DNA from: Streptomyces bungoensis
GTDB taxonomy: Bacteria > Actinomycetota > Actinomycetes > Streptomycetales > Streptomycetaceae
Length of the DNA stretch: 64,000 nt
NCBI RefSeq assembly: GCF_001514215.1
Contig: NZ_KQ948863.1
Coordinates: forward strand, 1-64,000
Direction: 5' to 3'
Under the pieces are notes generated by a model, which worked only from the letters and a program-made list of their open reading frames with translations, was not told the DNA's origin and made no database searches. The stretch's first letter is position 1; every line of letters begins with the position of its first letter. A program made the position numbers and the translations under genes. Shown in pieces: positions 16,901 through 28,900 of the stretch.

Positions 16901-19900
16901 CGTGGAGCGGGTGGGAGCGGACGACAACTTCTTCGCGCTGGGCGGCGACTCCATCCTCAGCATCCAGGTCGTCGCCCAGGCCCGGCAGGCGGGCCTGACG
17001 ATCACCTCGCGGGACGTCTACCGGCACCAGACGGTCGCCGCCCTGGCCCGCCGCGCCGACGAGGCGGGAAGCCGGCGCCCCGCCGCCGCACCGGCACCCG
17101 CCGAGGCGACCGGCTCCGCCCCGCCGACCCCCATCCAGCACTGGCTCTTCGACCATGCCGCCGAGCGGGCCGGGCACTTCGGCCAGACCCTCTCGGTGGA
17201 ACTGCGCGCCGGCGTCGACGCGAGGGCACTCGAAGCCGCCCTCGACGACGTGATCACCCACCACGACGCCCTGCGCTCCCGCTTCCTCCCCGACGGGGAG
17301 GGCGTACGGTGGCTGATCGACGGCCCGGCCGCCCGCTTCCGCCTCGGCCACCACACCGGCCCGGACACCGACACCCCGCACCTCGGCCCCCACGACCTGC
17401 GCCACGGACCGCTGCTGCGTGCCGTCCTGCACGACCGGGGCCCCGGACGGCCGCCCGTACTGCACCTGGCCGTCCACCACCTCGTCGTGGACGGGGTCTC
17501 CTGGCGCCTGCTGCTGGAGGACCTGGACCTGGCCTACCGCGCCCGCCGCGCCGGCGGGGACGGAGCGGCGGCGCTGCCCCGCAAGTCGTCCCCGCTGCGG
17601 CAGTGGGCCGAACGCCTCGCCGCGCACGCCGCCGCCGGCGGCTTCGACGACGAGAAGGAGTACTGGACGCGGGCGACCGCCGGCGCCCGGGCCGCCCTGC
17701 CGGCCGACCGGACGGGCACCAACACCTACGCCTCCCAGCGCGCGGTGACGGTACGCCTCGGCCCGCACGACACCGAAGCGCTCCTGCGCACCCTGCCCGA
17801 GACCTACCGGACCCAGGCCAACGACGTCCTGCTCGCCGCCCTCGGCCGGGTGCTGTGCGGCTGGACCGGGCACGACCGGGTGCTGGTGGACGTCGAAGGC
17901 CACGGCCGCGAGGACCTGTTCGCCGACGTCGACACCAGCCGCACCGTCGGCTGGTTCACCACCCGCCACCCCGTCGCCCTCGCCGTCCCGCCCGAGGCGG
18001 ACTGGGACGCCGTGCTCAAGCAGGTCAAGGAGCAGCTGCGTGCGGTGCCCCGGCACGGCCTGGGCCACGGCCTCCTGACCCCGCCGGGCCGCGACGACGC
18101 ACCGCTGCCGGCGACCCCCGCGCAGATCAGCTTCAACTACCTGGGCCGCTTCGGGCTCGCCGGGACCTCCGAGGGCCTCTACGGCGGCCTGTTCCGCCCG
18201 CTGGAGCTGGACGCCGACCCCTCGGCGGCCCGCCCGCACGCCCTGGAGGTCGTGGGCCGGCTGGACGGGGACGGCCTGGAGTTCACCTGGTTCTACTCGG
18301 ACCAGCTGCACCGGCGGGACAGCGTCGAGGACCTCGCCGGGCGGTTCGCCGACGCGCTGTCCGGCCTCGCCCGCCACGCGTCCCGGCCCGGCGCCGCCGG
18401 ACGCACCCCCTCGGACTTCCCGCTCGCCCGGCTGGACCAGGCGCACGTCGACCGCATCGCGGGCGAGGCCCCCGCGGACGTGGAGGACGTCCACCCCCTC
18501 ACGCCCACCCAGGCCGGCATGCTCTTCCACCGGCTCTCGCAGGACGACCGCGGCGTGTACTTCCAGCAGCTGACGTTCGTCCTGGACGGCGTGGCGGACC
18601 CGGCCGTGCTGGCGGACGCCTGGCAGCGGGTCACGGACCGCACGCCGGTGCTGCGCGCCCGCGTGGTGTGGCAGGACGTGCCCGAGCCGCTGCTGGTGGT
18701 GCAGCGCCGCGCGGCCGTGCCGGTGGAACGGCTCGACTGGCGCGGCCTGTCCGACGCCGAGCGCGACGAGCGGCTGCGCGCACTCCTCGACCAGGACCGC
18801 GCCCGCGGGGTCGACCTGACGCGCGCGCCGCTCCAGCGCCTGGTGCTGGCCCGGGTCTCCGACCGCGCGGTCCGCGTCGTGTGGTCCTTCGACCACCTGA
18901 TCCTGGACGGCTGGAGCCTGTTCCAGGTCCTCTCCGACGTCTTCGCCCGCCACGCCGGCCTGACGGGTGCGGCACACGCGCCCCTGCCCGACCGCCGCCC
19001 CTTCCGCGACTACGTCGCCTGGCTGCGGGACCGCGCCGACCGGGCCGAGGCCGAACGGCACTGGCAGACCCGCCTGGACGGCCTGGACGAGACCACCGCG
19101 CTGCCCTTCGACCGCGAGCCCCGCGAGACCCACCGCGCGGAGTCCACGCGGGCGGTACGCGTCACGGTGCCCGAGACCACCACCCGTGCCCTGCGGAGCC
19201 TGGCCAGGACGGCGGGCCTGACCATGAACACCCTCGTGCAGGGCGCCTGGGCCGTGCTGCTCGGCCGCCAGGCGGCGACCGGCGAGGTGGTCTTCGGCAC
19301 CACCGTCTCCGGACGGCCGCCCGAGCTGCCCGGGGCCGACGCCATGACCGGCCTGTTCATCGCGACCCTGCCCACCCGCGTGACCGTGCCGCGCGACGAG
19401 CCGCTCCTCACCTGGCTGGCCCGGCTCCAGCAGGAGCAGAGCGAGGACCGCCGCCACGACCACGTGCCGCTGCACCGCATGAAGGCGTTCACCCGGCTTC
19501 CCGAGCGCGCCGCCCTGTTCGACAGCATCGTGGTGTTCGAGAACTACCCGGTCGACGACTCGCTCGCCGCCGCGCACGGGCTGCGGCTCACCGGCCTGGA
19601 CGGCATCGAGACCACCAACTACCCGCTCAGCCTCGTCGCCTACCCCGGCACGGAACTCGCGCTGCGCCTCGGCTACGACCCGGACCTCTTCGACGCCGCC
19701 ACCGTCGAGCGGATGGCCGAGTACCTCACCGTCCTGCTGGAGGGCCTCGCCGTCGCGCCGGGAAGCACACCCGCCCGCCTGCCCCTGCTGACGGCCGCCC
19801 GGCGCGAGCAGGTGCTCCACACGTGGAACGACACCGCCACCGGCACCCCCGCGGCGACCACCGCGGACCTGTTCGCCGCGCGGGTGCGGCGCACCCCCGA

Positions 19901-22900
19901 CGCGGTCGCGCTGCTGGCCGGCGACGAGCGGCTCACCTACCGCGAACTCGACGACCGGGCCGCGGCACTGGCCGCCCGGCTGGCCGCGCGCGGGGTCCGC
20001 CCGGAGGTCCCCGTCGGCGTCCTGATGGACCGCTCGGCGTGCCTCGTCGTCACCCAGGTCGCCCTCGCCCGCCTCGGCGGCGTGTACGTCCCCCTCGACG
20101 GCAGGGCGCCCCGGGAGCGGCTGCGCACGATGCTCGTGGAAGCCGGCGCCGACCTGCTGCTCACGGACGGGGCCTGGGAGGAGACGGCCACGGTCCTCCT
20201 CCCGCAAGGCCACGTGCTGCGGCCGGACGACGACGGCGCCGCGGCCGCGGAGCCGGCGGCCGACTCGCGCGTCCACCCGGACAACGTCCAGTACCTGATG
20301 TTCACGTCCGGTTCCACCGGCACCCCCAAGGGTGTGGCGGTACGGCAGCGTGACGTCGCCGCGCTCGCCCTGGACCGCGCCTTCACCGGCCACGACCGGG
20401 TCCTCGTCCACTCCCCGCACGCCTTCGACGCCTCCACCTACGAGCTGTGGGTGCCGCTGCTGCGCGGCGGCACCGCCGTACTCGCCCCGCCCGGGGACCT
20501 GGAGGCCGCCGCCGTGCGCCACGCGATCACCGAACAGGGGGTGAGCTGCCTGTTCCTGACGGTCGGTCTGTTCCGCCTGCTCGCCCAGGAGGACCCCGCC
20601 TGCCTGTCCGGCGCCCGCGAGGTGTGGACCGGCGGCGAGGCCGTGCCCGGCTCCGCCGTACGACGCGTGCTGGACGCCTGCCCGGGCCTGACCGTCGTCG
20701 ACGTGTACGGCCCGACCGAGACCACCACCTTCGCCACCCGGCGGGTCTTCCGCGCCGGTGACGCGCTGCCCGCGACGCTGCCGATCGGCCGCCCCCTGGA
20801 CGACACCCGCGTGTACGTCCTGGACGGCGCGCTGCAGCCGCAACCGCCCGGCATCCCGGGCGAGCTGTACCTCGCGGGCGCCGGACTCGCCCGCGGCTAC
20901 ACCGGGCGCCCCGGCGCGACGGCGGCCCGCTACCCGGCCGACCCGTTCGGGCCGCCCGGAGGCCGGATGTACCGCACCGGCGACATCGTGCGCTGGAGCG
21001 CCGACGGCGAACTGCACTTCGTGGGACGTGCCGACGACCAGATCAAGATCCGCGGCTTCCGTGTGGAACCCGCCGAGATCGAGGCCCGGATCACCGCGCA
21101 CCCGGCGATCGCCGAGGCGGTGGTGTCCGTGTCGCGCCACGCGGGCCGCAAACGCCTGGTCGCCCACCTGGTACCCGCCCCCGGCGCGGCGGTGCCTCCG
21201 GCGGCGGAACTGCGCGACCGCCTCTCCGGCGGCCTGCCCGACTACATGGTCCCGGCCGCGTTCGTCACCGTGGCCGAGCTGCCCCTGACCGCGAACGGCA
21301 AGGTCGACCGGCGGCGCCTGCCCGAACCCGACCTGTCCACGGCCGCCGACACCGCCTACCGTGCGCCGCACACCGAGGCCGAGCGGGTGCTCGCCGGGAT
21401 CTGGGCCGAACTCCTCGGCGTGGAACGGGTCGGCGCCGACGACAACTTCTTCGTGCTGGGCGGCGACTCGATCGTCAGCATCCAGGTCGTCTCCCGCGCC
21501 CGCACCGCCGGGCTGGCGCTGACCCCGAGGGACCTGTTCCGGCACCCCACGCTCGCCGCCCTGGCCACCGCCTCGACCGGCGCGGCCGCGACCGTCGCGG
21601 GCACCGGCCCGGTGACCGGCGAGGCCGGGCTCACCCCGATCCAGCACTGGTTCCTCGACGCCGAGCCGCCACGCCCGGCGTACTTCAACCAGTCCGTGCT
21701 CGTCGAGACGGCCGGGGACGTGGACAGCGGCGCGCTGGCCGCGGCCCTGGCCGCGCTGTGGGCCCACCACGACGCCCTGCGCGCCCGCTTCACCCGCGCC
21801 GCGGACGGAACCTGGCACCAGGAGATCGCCGCTCCGGACACCGAGGCCCCCCGCCTGCTGGACGTCCACGACCTGAGCGCCCTCGACGCCGAGGCCGCCG
21901 CACAGGCCGAGGACCACCTCTCCCAGGAGGCGCACACCGGCTTCCGGCTGGACACCGGCCCGCTGATCACCGCCAGGCTGTTCACCCGCGCGGACCGGGC
22001 CGCACGCCTGCTGCTGGCCGCCCACCACCTGATCGTCGACGGCGTCTCCTGGCGCGTCCTGCTGGAGGACCTGGAGACCGCCTACCGCCAGGCCCGGGCC
22101 GGCGAGCCGATCCGGCTGCCGCAGCGCACGACGTCCGCGCGCGCATGGGTGCGGCGGCTTACCCGGCGCACCCGCCAGGGGGACTTCGCGGCCCAGCGCG
22201 CCCACTGGGAGGCCGTGTCGCGGCACTGCGCCGAACCCCTGCCGGTGGACCTCGACGGCGGCAACACCGCCGCCGACCTGCGCGCCGTGACCGTACGCAT
22301 GGACCGCCGGCGGACCGACGACCTGCTGCGCCGGGTGCCCGGCGTCTACCGCACCCGCATCGACGACGTCCTGCTGACCGCCCTCGGCCGCGTGCTGGCC
22401 GACTGGACCGGCCGCGCCACCGTCGCCGTGGGACTGGAGGGGCACGGCCGCGAGGACCAGCTCTTCGACGACCTCGACCTGTCCCGCACGGTCGGCTGGT
22501 TCACCAGCCTCTTCCCGGTCGCCCTCGAACTCCCCGACGGGGACTGGGGAACGGCGCTGAAGTCCGTCAAGGAGCAGCTGCGGGCCGTACCCGACCGGGG
22601 CGTCGGCTACGGCGCCCTCCGCCACCTCGCGGGCGACGAGACGCTCGCCGCCGCACCGCTGCCCGGCATCAGCTTCAACTACCTGGGCCGGTTCGACTGG
22701 TCGGCCGACGGCGGCGCGCTGGTCGGGTCCGTCCCCGGCGGCCTGGGCGGCGCCGAGGATCCCGGGGCGCCGCGCCCGCACCTGCTGGACGTGGTGGCCC
22801 GCGTGGAGGGCGACGAGCTGGAGATCACCTGGCACTACAGCGGCGGACGCCACCGCGAGGAGACGGTCGCCGCCCTCGCCGCGGGCATGCGGCGCGCACT

Positions 22901-25900
22901 GGAGGAGATCGTCGCGCACTGCGCCGCCCCGGACGCCGGCGGCCGCACGCCCTCGGACTTCCCGCTGGCCCGGCTCGACCAGAGCGCCGTCGACCGGATC
23001 GCGGGCGACGGACGCACCGTGGAGGACGTGTACCCGCTCACGCCGATGCAGGCGGGCATGCTGTTCCACAGCCTGATGGACTCCCGGGCCCGCACCTACG
23101 TGAACCAGGTGCAGGTGGTGCTGCACGGCGTCACCGACCCGCACGCGCTCGCCGAGGCGTGGCAGCACACGGCGGACGCCAACCCGATCCTGCGCACCCG
23201 CCTGGTGTGGCAGGAGACCGCCGAACCCCTCCAGGTGGTGGAGCGGCGGGCCGCCGTGCCCGTCACCCACCACGACTGGGCCGGGCGGCCCGCCGGGCAG
23301 TGCGCGCGGGACATGGAGTCGCTGCTCGACGCGGACCGGCGGGCCGGCATCGACCTGGGGGCGGCCCCGCTCACACGGCTGGCGCTGATCCGCCTGGCAC
23401 CGGACCGGGTGCGCATGGTGTGGACGTTCCACCACGTCCTGCTCGACGGCTGGAGCGCGGCGCAGGTGTTCGACGAGGTGTGCGAGCGGTACGCGGCGCT
23501 GACCGCCGGACGCCGCCCGCAGGTGCCCGGCCGGGCACCCTTCGCCGACTACCTGCGGTGGCTGGCCGCCCAGGACACCGGCCGCGCGGAGCGCTACTGG
23601 CGCGACACGCTGGCCGGCTTCGCCGCGCCCACCGCGCTGCCGCGTGACCGGCGTCCCGCCGAGGCCCACCGCACGTCGTCGTCGGGGACGGTCCGGGTGG
23701 CCCTCGGGCAGGAGGTGTCGGCGCGGCTGAAGGAGACCGCGCAGCAGGCCGGGCTGACCGTCAACACGATGCTCCAGGGCGCCTGGGGTCTGCTGCTGCG
23801 CCACTACGGCGGCGGCGACGACGTCGTCTTCGGCACGACCGTGTCGGGACGCCCGGCCGAACTGCCCGGCGTGACCTCCATGGTGGGCCTGTTCATCAAC
23901 ACCGTGCCCACCCGGCTGCGGATCGACGGCGGGCGCCCCCTGCTCCAGTGGCTGCGCGAGGTGCAGGCCGCCCAGTCCGAGGCCCGCGGCCACGACTTCG
24001 TCTCCCTGGCCCAGGTGCAGGCCTGGAGCGAGGTTCCCGGCGGCACCAACCTGTTCGACAGCATCGTCGTCTTCGAGAACTACCCCTTCGACGCAGGCGC
24101 CCTGGCCCGGCACGGGCTCGCCGTCGAGCAGGAACGCGACCTGGAGCCGACCAACTACCCGCTCAGCGTGGTCGTCGCCCCCGGCGACGACGTGACGGTG
24201 TCCCTCGACTACGACCCGGCGGCCTTCGACGCCGCCACCGTCGAAGGGCTCGGTGCGGGCCTGCGCACCCTGCTGGCCGCCATGGCCGACGGCACGGACC
24301 ACCGCCTGGCCGACCTGCCGGTGCTCGCGCCGGACGACGGCCGCCGCCTGCTGGACCGGCTCGCCGGACCGGTGGCGAGGCCGCCGCACCGCACCCTGCC
24401 GGACGCCTTCGCCGCTCAGGCCGCCCGCACTCCCGACGCCCCGGCCGTGACCGCCGGCGCCGAGCACCTGACGTACCGGCAGCTCGACGAGCGCGCCAAC
24501 CGGCTGGCCCGCCTCCTGATCGACGCCGGGGCCGGACCGGAGCGGTTCGTCGCGCTGGCCCTGCCCCGCACCGCCGACCTGATCGTGGCGCTCCTCGCGG
24601 TCCTCAAGAGCGGCGCCGCCTACCTCCCGGTCGACCCCGGCCACCCGGCGGAGCGCATCGCGTTCCTCTTCGACGACGTCCGGCCCGACGCGGTGATCAC
24701 CTGCGCGGAGACCTCCGGGCGGCTGCCGGACGGCCCGTACACGCGGATCGCGCTGGACGACGCGGCCTGCGCCGGGCGACTGGCCGCCGCGTCCGCCGCC
24801 CAGGTGGGTGACGGCGAGCGGCGGGGCACGCTGCTGCCGGACCACCCCGCCTACGTCATCCACACCTCCGGCTCCACCGGCCGGCCCAAGGGCGTCGTCG
24901 TCTCCCACGCCTCGGTGGCGGCGCTGGCCGACTGGGCGGCCGCCGAATTCACCGGCCGCGGACTCGCGCACGTCGTGGCCTCCACGTCGCTCAACTTCGA
25001 CGTCTCGGTGTTCGAGATCGTCTCCCCGCTGCTGGCCGGCGGCCACGTCGAGCTGGTCCGGGACGTGCTGGCCCTCGCCGAACGGCCCGGGCCGTGGCGC
25101 GCCGGACTGCTCAGCGCCGTCCCCTCCGCCCTCGGCCGCCTGCTGGCCGAGGACACCGTGCGCGTCACGGCCGACACCGTCGTCCTGGCCGGCGAGGCGC
25201 TGCCCGCCCGCGCCGTCCGCGAGGTGCACGCGGCGATCCCCGGCTGCCGGGTCATGAACATCTACGGCCCCACCGAGGCCACCGTCTACGCCACCGCCTT
25301 CACCTGCGACCCGGCCGACCCCGACCGGGACCCGCCCATCGGCCGGCCCGTCGGCGGTGCCCGCGCCTACGTCCTCGACGCCCGCCTGCGCCCCGTGCCC
25401 GTGGGGGCGCCCGGCGAGCTGTACCTCGCCGGGACCGGCGTGGCCCGCGGCTACCTGAACCGGCCCGGCCTGACCGCGTCCCGCTTCCTCGCCGACCCGT
25501 TCGGCCCGCCCGGCGGCCGCATGTACCGCACCGGCGACCTGGTCCGCTGGACGGCCGACGGCGACCTGCTGTACCTGGGCCGGACCGACGACCAGGTCAA
25601 GGTGCGCGGCTTCCGCATCGAACTCGGCGAGGTCGAGGCCGCGCTGGCCGGGCACCCCCGGGTGGCCGCGGCCGCCGCCCGGGTCGTGGAACACGACGGC
25701 CACAAGCGACTCGTGGGCTACGCCGTGCCCCGGGGCGGCGACACCCCCGCACCGGCCGACCTGCGGGCCTTCCTCGCCCGGACGCTGCCCGACCACCTGG
25801 TCCCGGCCGTCGTGGTGCCGCTGGAGCGGCTGCCGCTGGGCGCCACCGGCAAGCTCGACCGGCGTGCCCTGCCCGCACCGGTCTGGTCCGCCCCCGCCGC

Positions 25901-28900
25901 GGAGGGCACCCGGCCGCCGCGCACCGACGGCGAGCGGACGCTCGCCGCGATCTGGTCCGAGGTGCTGGGCGTGGCGGACGTGGGCGCGACGGACAACTAC
26001 TTCGCGCTCGGCGGCGACTCCATCCTCGGCATCCAGATCGTCTCCGCCGCCCGCCGGGCCGGCCTCGCGCTGACGCCCCGGCACCTCTTCCAGCACCAGA
26101 CGGTCGCCGAACTGGCCGCGGCGGTCGAGGAGGTCCCGGCCGCGACGGCCGACGCCGAACAGGGCCCGGTCCTCGGGGACGTCCCCCTCACCCCCGTACA
26201 GCACTGGCTGTTCGACACCCTCGCCGGCGACCCGGCCCGCCTCACCCAGGCGATGTCCTTCGAGCTGGCGCCCGACACCGACGTGACGCTGCTGCGCGCC
26301 GCCCTCGCGGCGGTACTGGAGCAGCACGACGCGCTGCGCATGCGCTACGAACAGGACGGTGAGGGACGCCGGCGCCAGTACGGCACCGCGCCCGGCGCCG
26401 CGCCGCACCTCGAAGTGCACGACGCGCCCGAGGAGCCGGCCGCCGTGGCCGCGGAGCTGTGCGCCGGGTTCGACCTGGAGCGGGGTCCGCTGTTCAAGGC
26501 CGCCGTGTGCCGCCCCGAAGGCCACCACCGCCCGCCCGTCCTGGTGCTGGCCGCCCACCACCTGGTCGTCGACGCGGTGTCCTGGCGCGTTCTCCTGGAG
26601 GACCTCGACGCCGCCCACCGGGCCCTGCGCGCCGGGGCCACGCCCGACCTGGGGGCCAGGACGACGTCCTTCCGCACCTGGGCCCGGCGCCTGGCCGCGT
26701 ACACCGCGGACGGCGGCTTCGACGACGAGCTCGCGCACTGGAGCGGCCTGCGCCCCACCGCCCTGCCCACCGACCTCGCCGGCGGCAACGCGGGCGCCGA
26801 CGAGGAGACCGTGACGGTGAGCCTCGGCGAGGAGGACACCCGCCGGCTGCTGCAGGAGGTGCCGGACGCCTACCGCACCCGCGTCAACGACGTCCTGCTG
26901 TGCGCCGTCGGCCGGGTCCTGGCCCGCTGGACGGGGGAGGACCGGGTGGTGCTCGCGCTGGAGGGCCACGGCCGCGAGGACCTCTTCGCGGACGTCGACC
27001 TCGCCCGTACCGTCGGCTGGTTCACCACCATGTTCCCCGTGGGCCTCGACGTGCCCCGCGGCGCCGACCTCGGCACCGCGCTGAAGACGGTCAAGGAGAA
27101 CCTCCGGGCCGTACCTCGCGGGGGAGTGGGCTACGGCGCGCTGCGGCACCTGCACCCCAGGGCGGGACGCGACCTGCCCGGCCTGCCGCAGGTGGGCTTC
27201 AACTACCTCGGACAGCAGGACCGGACCGCCGCCGCCGACGGCCTCCTGCGGGCCCCCCGCGGCGGGCTGACCGGCGGCATGGACCCCTCTGCGCAACGGC
27301 CGCACCTCATCGACGTCCTCGGCCAAGTCACCGGAGGGAGAATGGAGTTCACCTGGTCGTACTCCCGGCGGGTGCACCGGCACGACACCGTCGCACGCCT
27401 CGCGCGGGAGACGGCGGAGGAACTCCGGGAGATCGTCCGGCACTGCGCCGAGCCGGGCGCCGGCGGCCGCACCCCGTCGGACTTCCCGCTGGCCGCGCTG
27501 GACCAGGCGGCCGTCGACCGGCTGGCCGGCGACGGGCGCGACGTCACGGACGTCTACCCCCTCACCCCGACGCAGACCGGCATGGTCGTGCACGGCATGG
27601 ACGAGCCCGGCGAGGGCCTCTACGTCGAGCAGATCACCTTCGTCGCGGACGGCGTGCGCGAGCCCCGGCTGCTCGCGGCGGCCTGGCAGCACGTCGTGGA
27701 CCGCACGCCCGTGCTGCGCACCGCCGTGGCCCTGGGCGAGGTCCCGGTCCCGCTGCAGACCGTGCACCGCCACGTCACCCTGCCCGTCACCGAACTCGAC
27801 TGGAGCGGCCTGGACCCGGCGCGGCGGGACACCGCACTCGAGCGGCTGCTCGACGAGGACCGCGCACGCGGCATCGCCCTGGACCGCCCCCCGCTGCTGC
27901 GCGTCACCCTGATCCGGCTCGGCCCCGACGAGGTGCGCGTGGTGTGGACCTTCCACCACGTCCTGCTCGACGGGTGGAGCGTCTTCCACGTCCTGTCGGA
28001 CGTGATGGCCGCACACGCCGCGCTCGCCGCCGGCAGCGAGCCGGAACTGCCCCGGCGGAGGCCCTTCGCGGACTACGCCGCCTGGCTGGCCGGCCGGGAC
28101 GCGGCCGCCGCCGAGGAGCACTGGAAGACCGCCCTCGCCGGGTACGCCGCGCCCACCGCGCTGCCCTACGACCGCAGGCCGGCCCCGGGCGCCGCCGCCC
28201 GGTCGGGTACCTGGCTGTCCCGGCGGCTCGGCGCCGACGGCACCGCCCGGCTGACGGACTTCGCCCGCCGCCACCGGCTCACCCTCAACACCCTGGTGCA
28301 GGGCGCCTGGGCGCTGCTGCTGGCCCGCGCCGGCGGCGAGCGGGAGGTGTGCTTCGGCACCACCGTCTCCGGCCGGCCCGCCGACCTGCCGGGCGCGGAC
28401 ACGATCACCGGCCTGTTCATCACCACCCTGCCCGCCCGGATCACCGTGGACGAGTCCACGCCGTGCGCGGCGTGGCTGCGGGAGCTCCAGGCGGCCCGCG
28501 CGGAGGACCGGCGCTTCGACCACGTGCCGCTGACGGACCTCCATCAGTGGAGCGAACTGCCGCCCGGCACCGCCCTGTTCGACAGCCTGCTGGTCTTCGA
28601 GAACTACCCCGTGGGCGACGCCACCGCCGGCGCGCACGGCGTGCGCATCCGCGACCTCGACGCCCGCGAGGCGACCAACTACCCGCTCACCGTGGTGATC
28701 TCGCCCGGCGACGAGCTGAGCGTGGAACTCGGCTACGACCCCCGGTACTTCGACGAGGCGACGGCCGAGGCCCTGGCCGCCCGGCTGACGCACACCCTGA
28801 CCGCCCTCGCCGCGTCCGGTGACCGGGCGCCGCTGCACACCGTCGACGTGCTGCCGCCCGCGGAACGCCACCGGCTGCTGCACGGCCCCGCACGCCCGCA

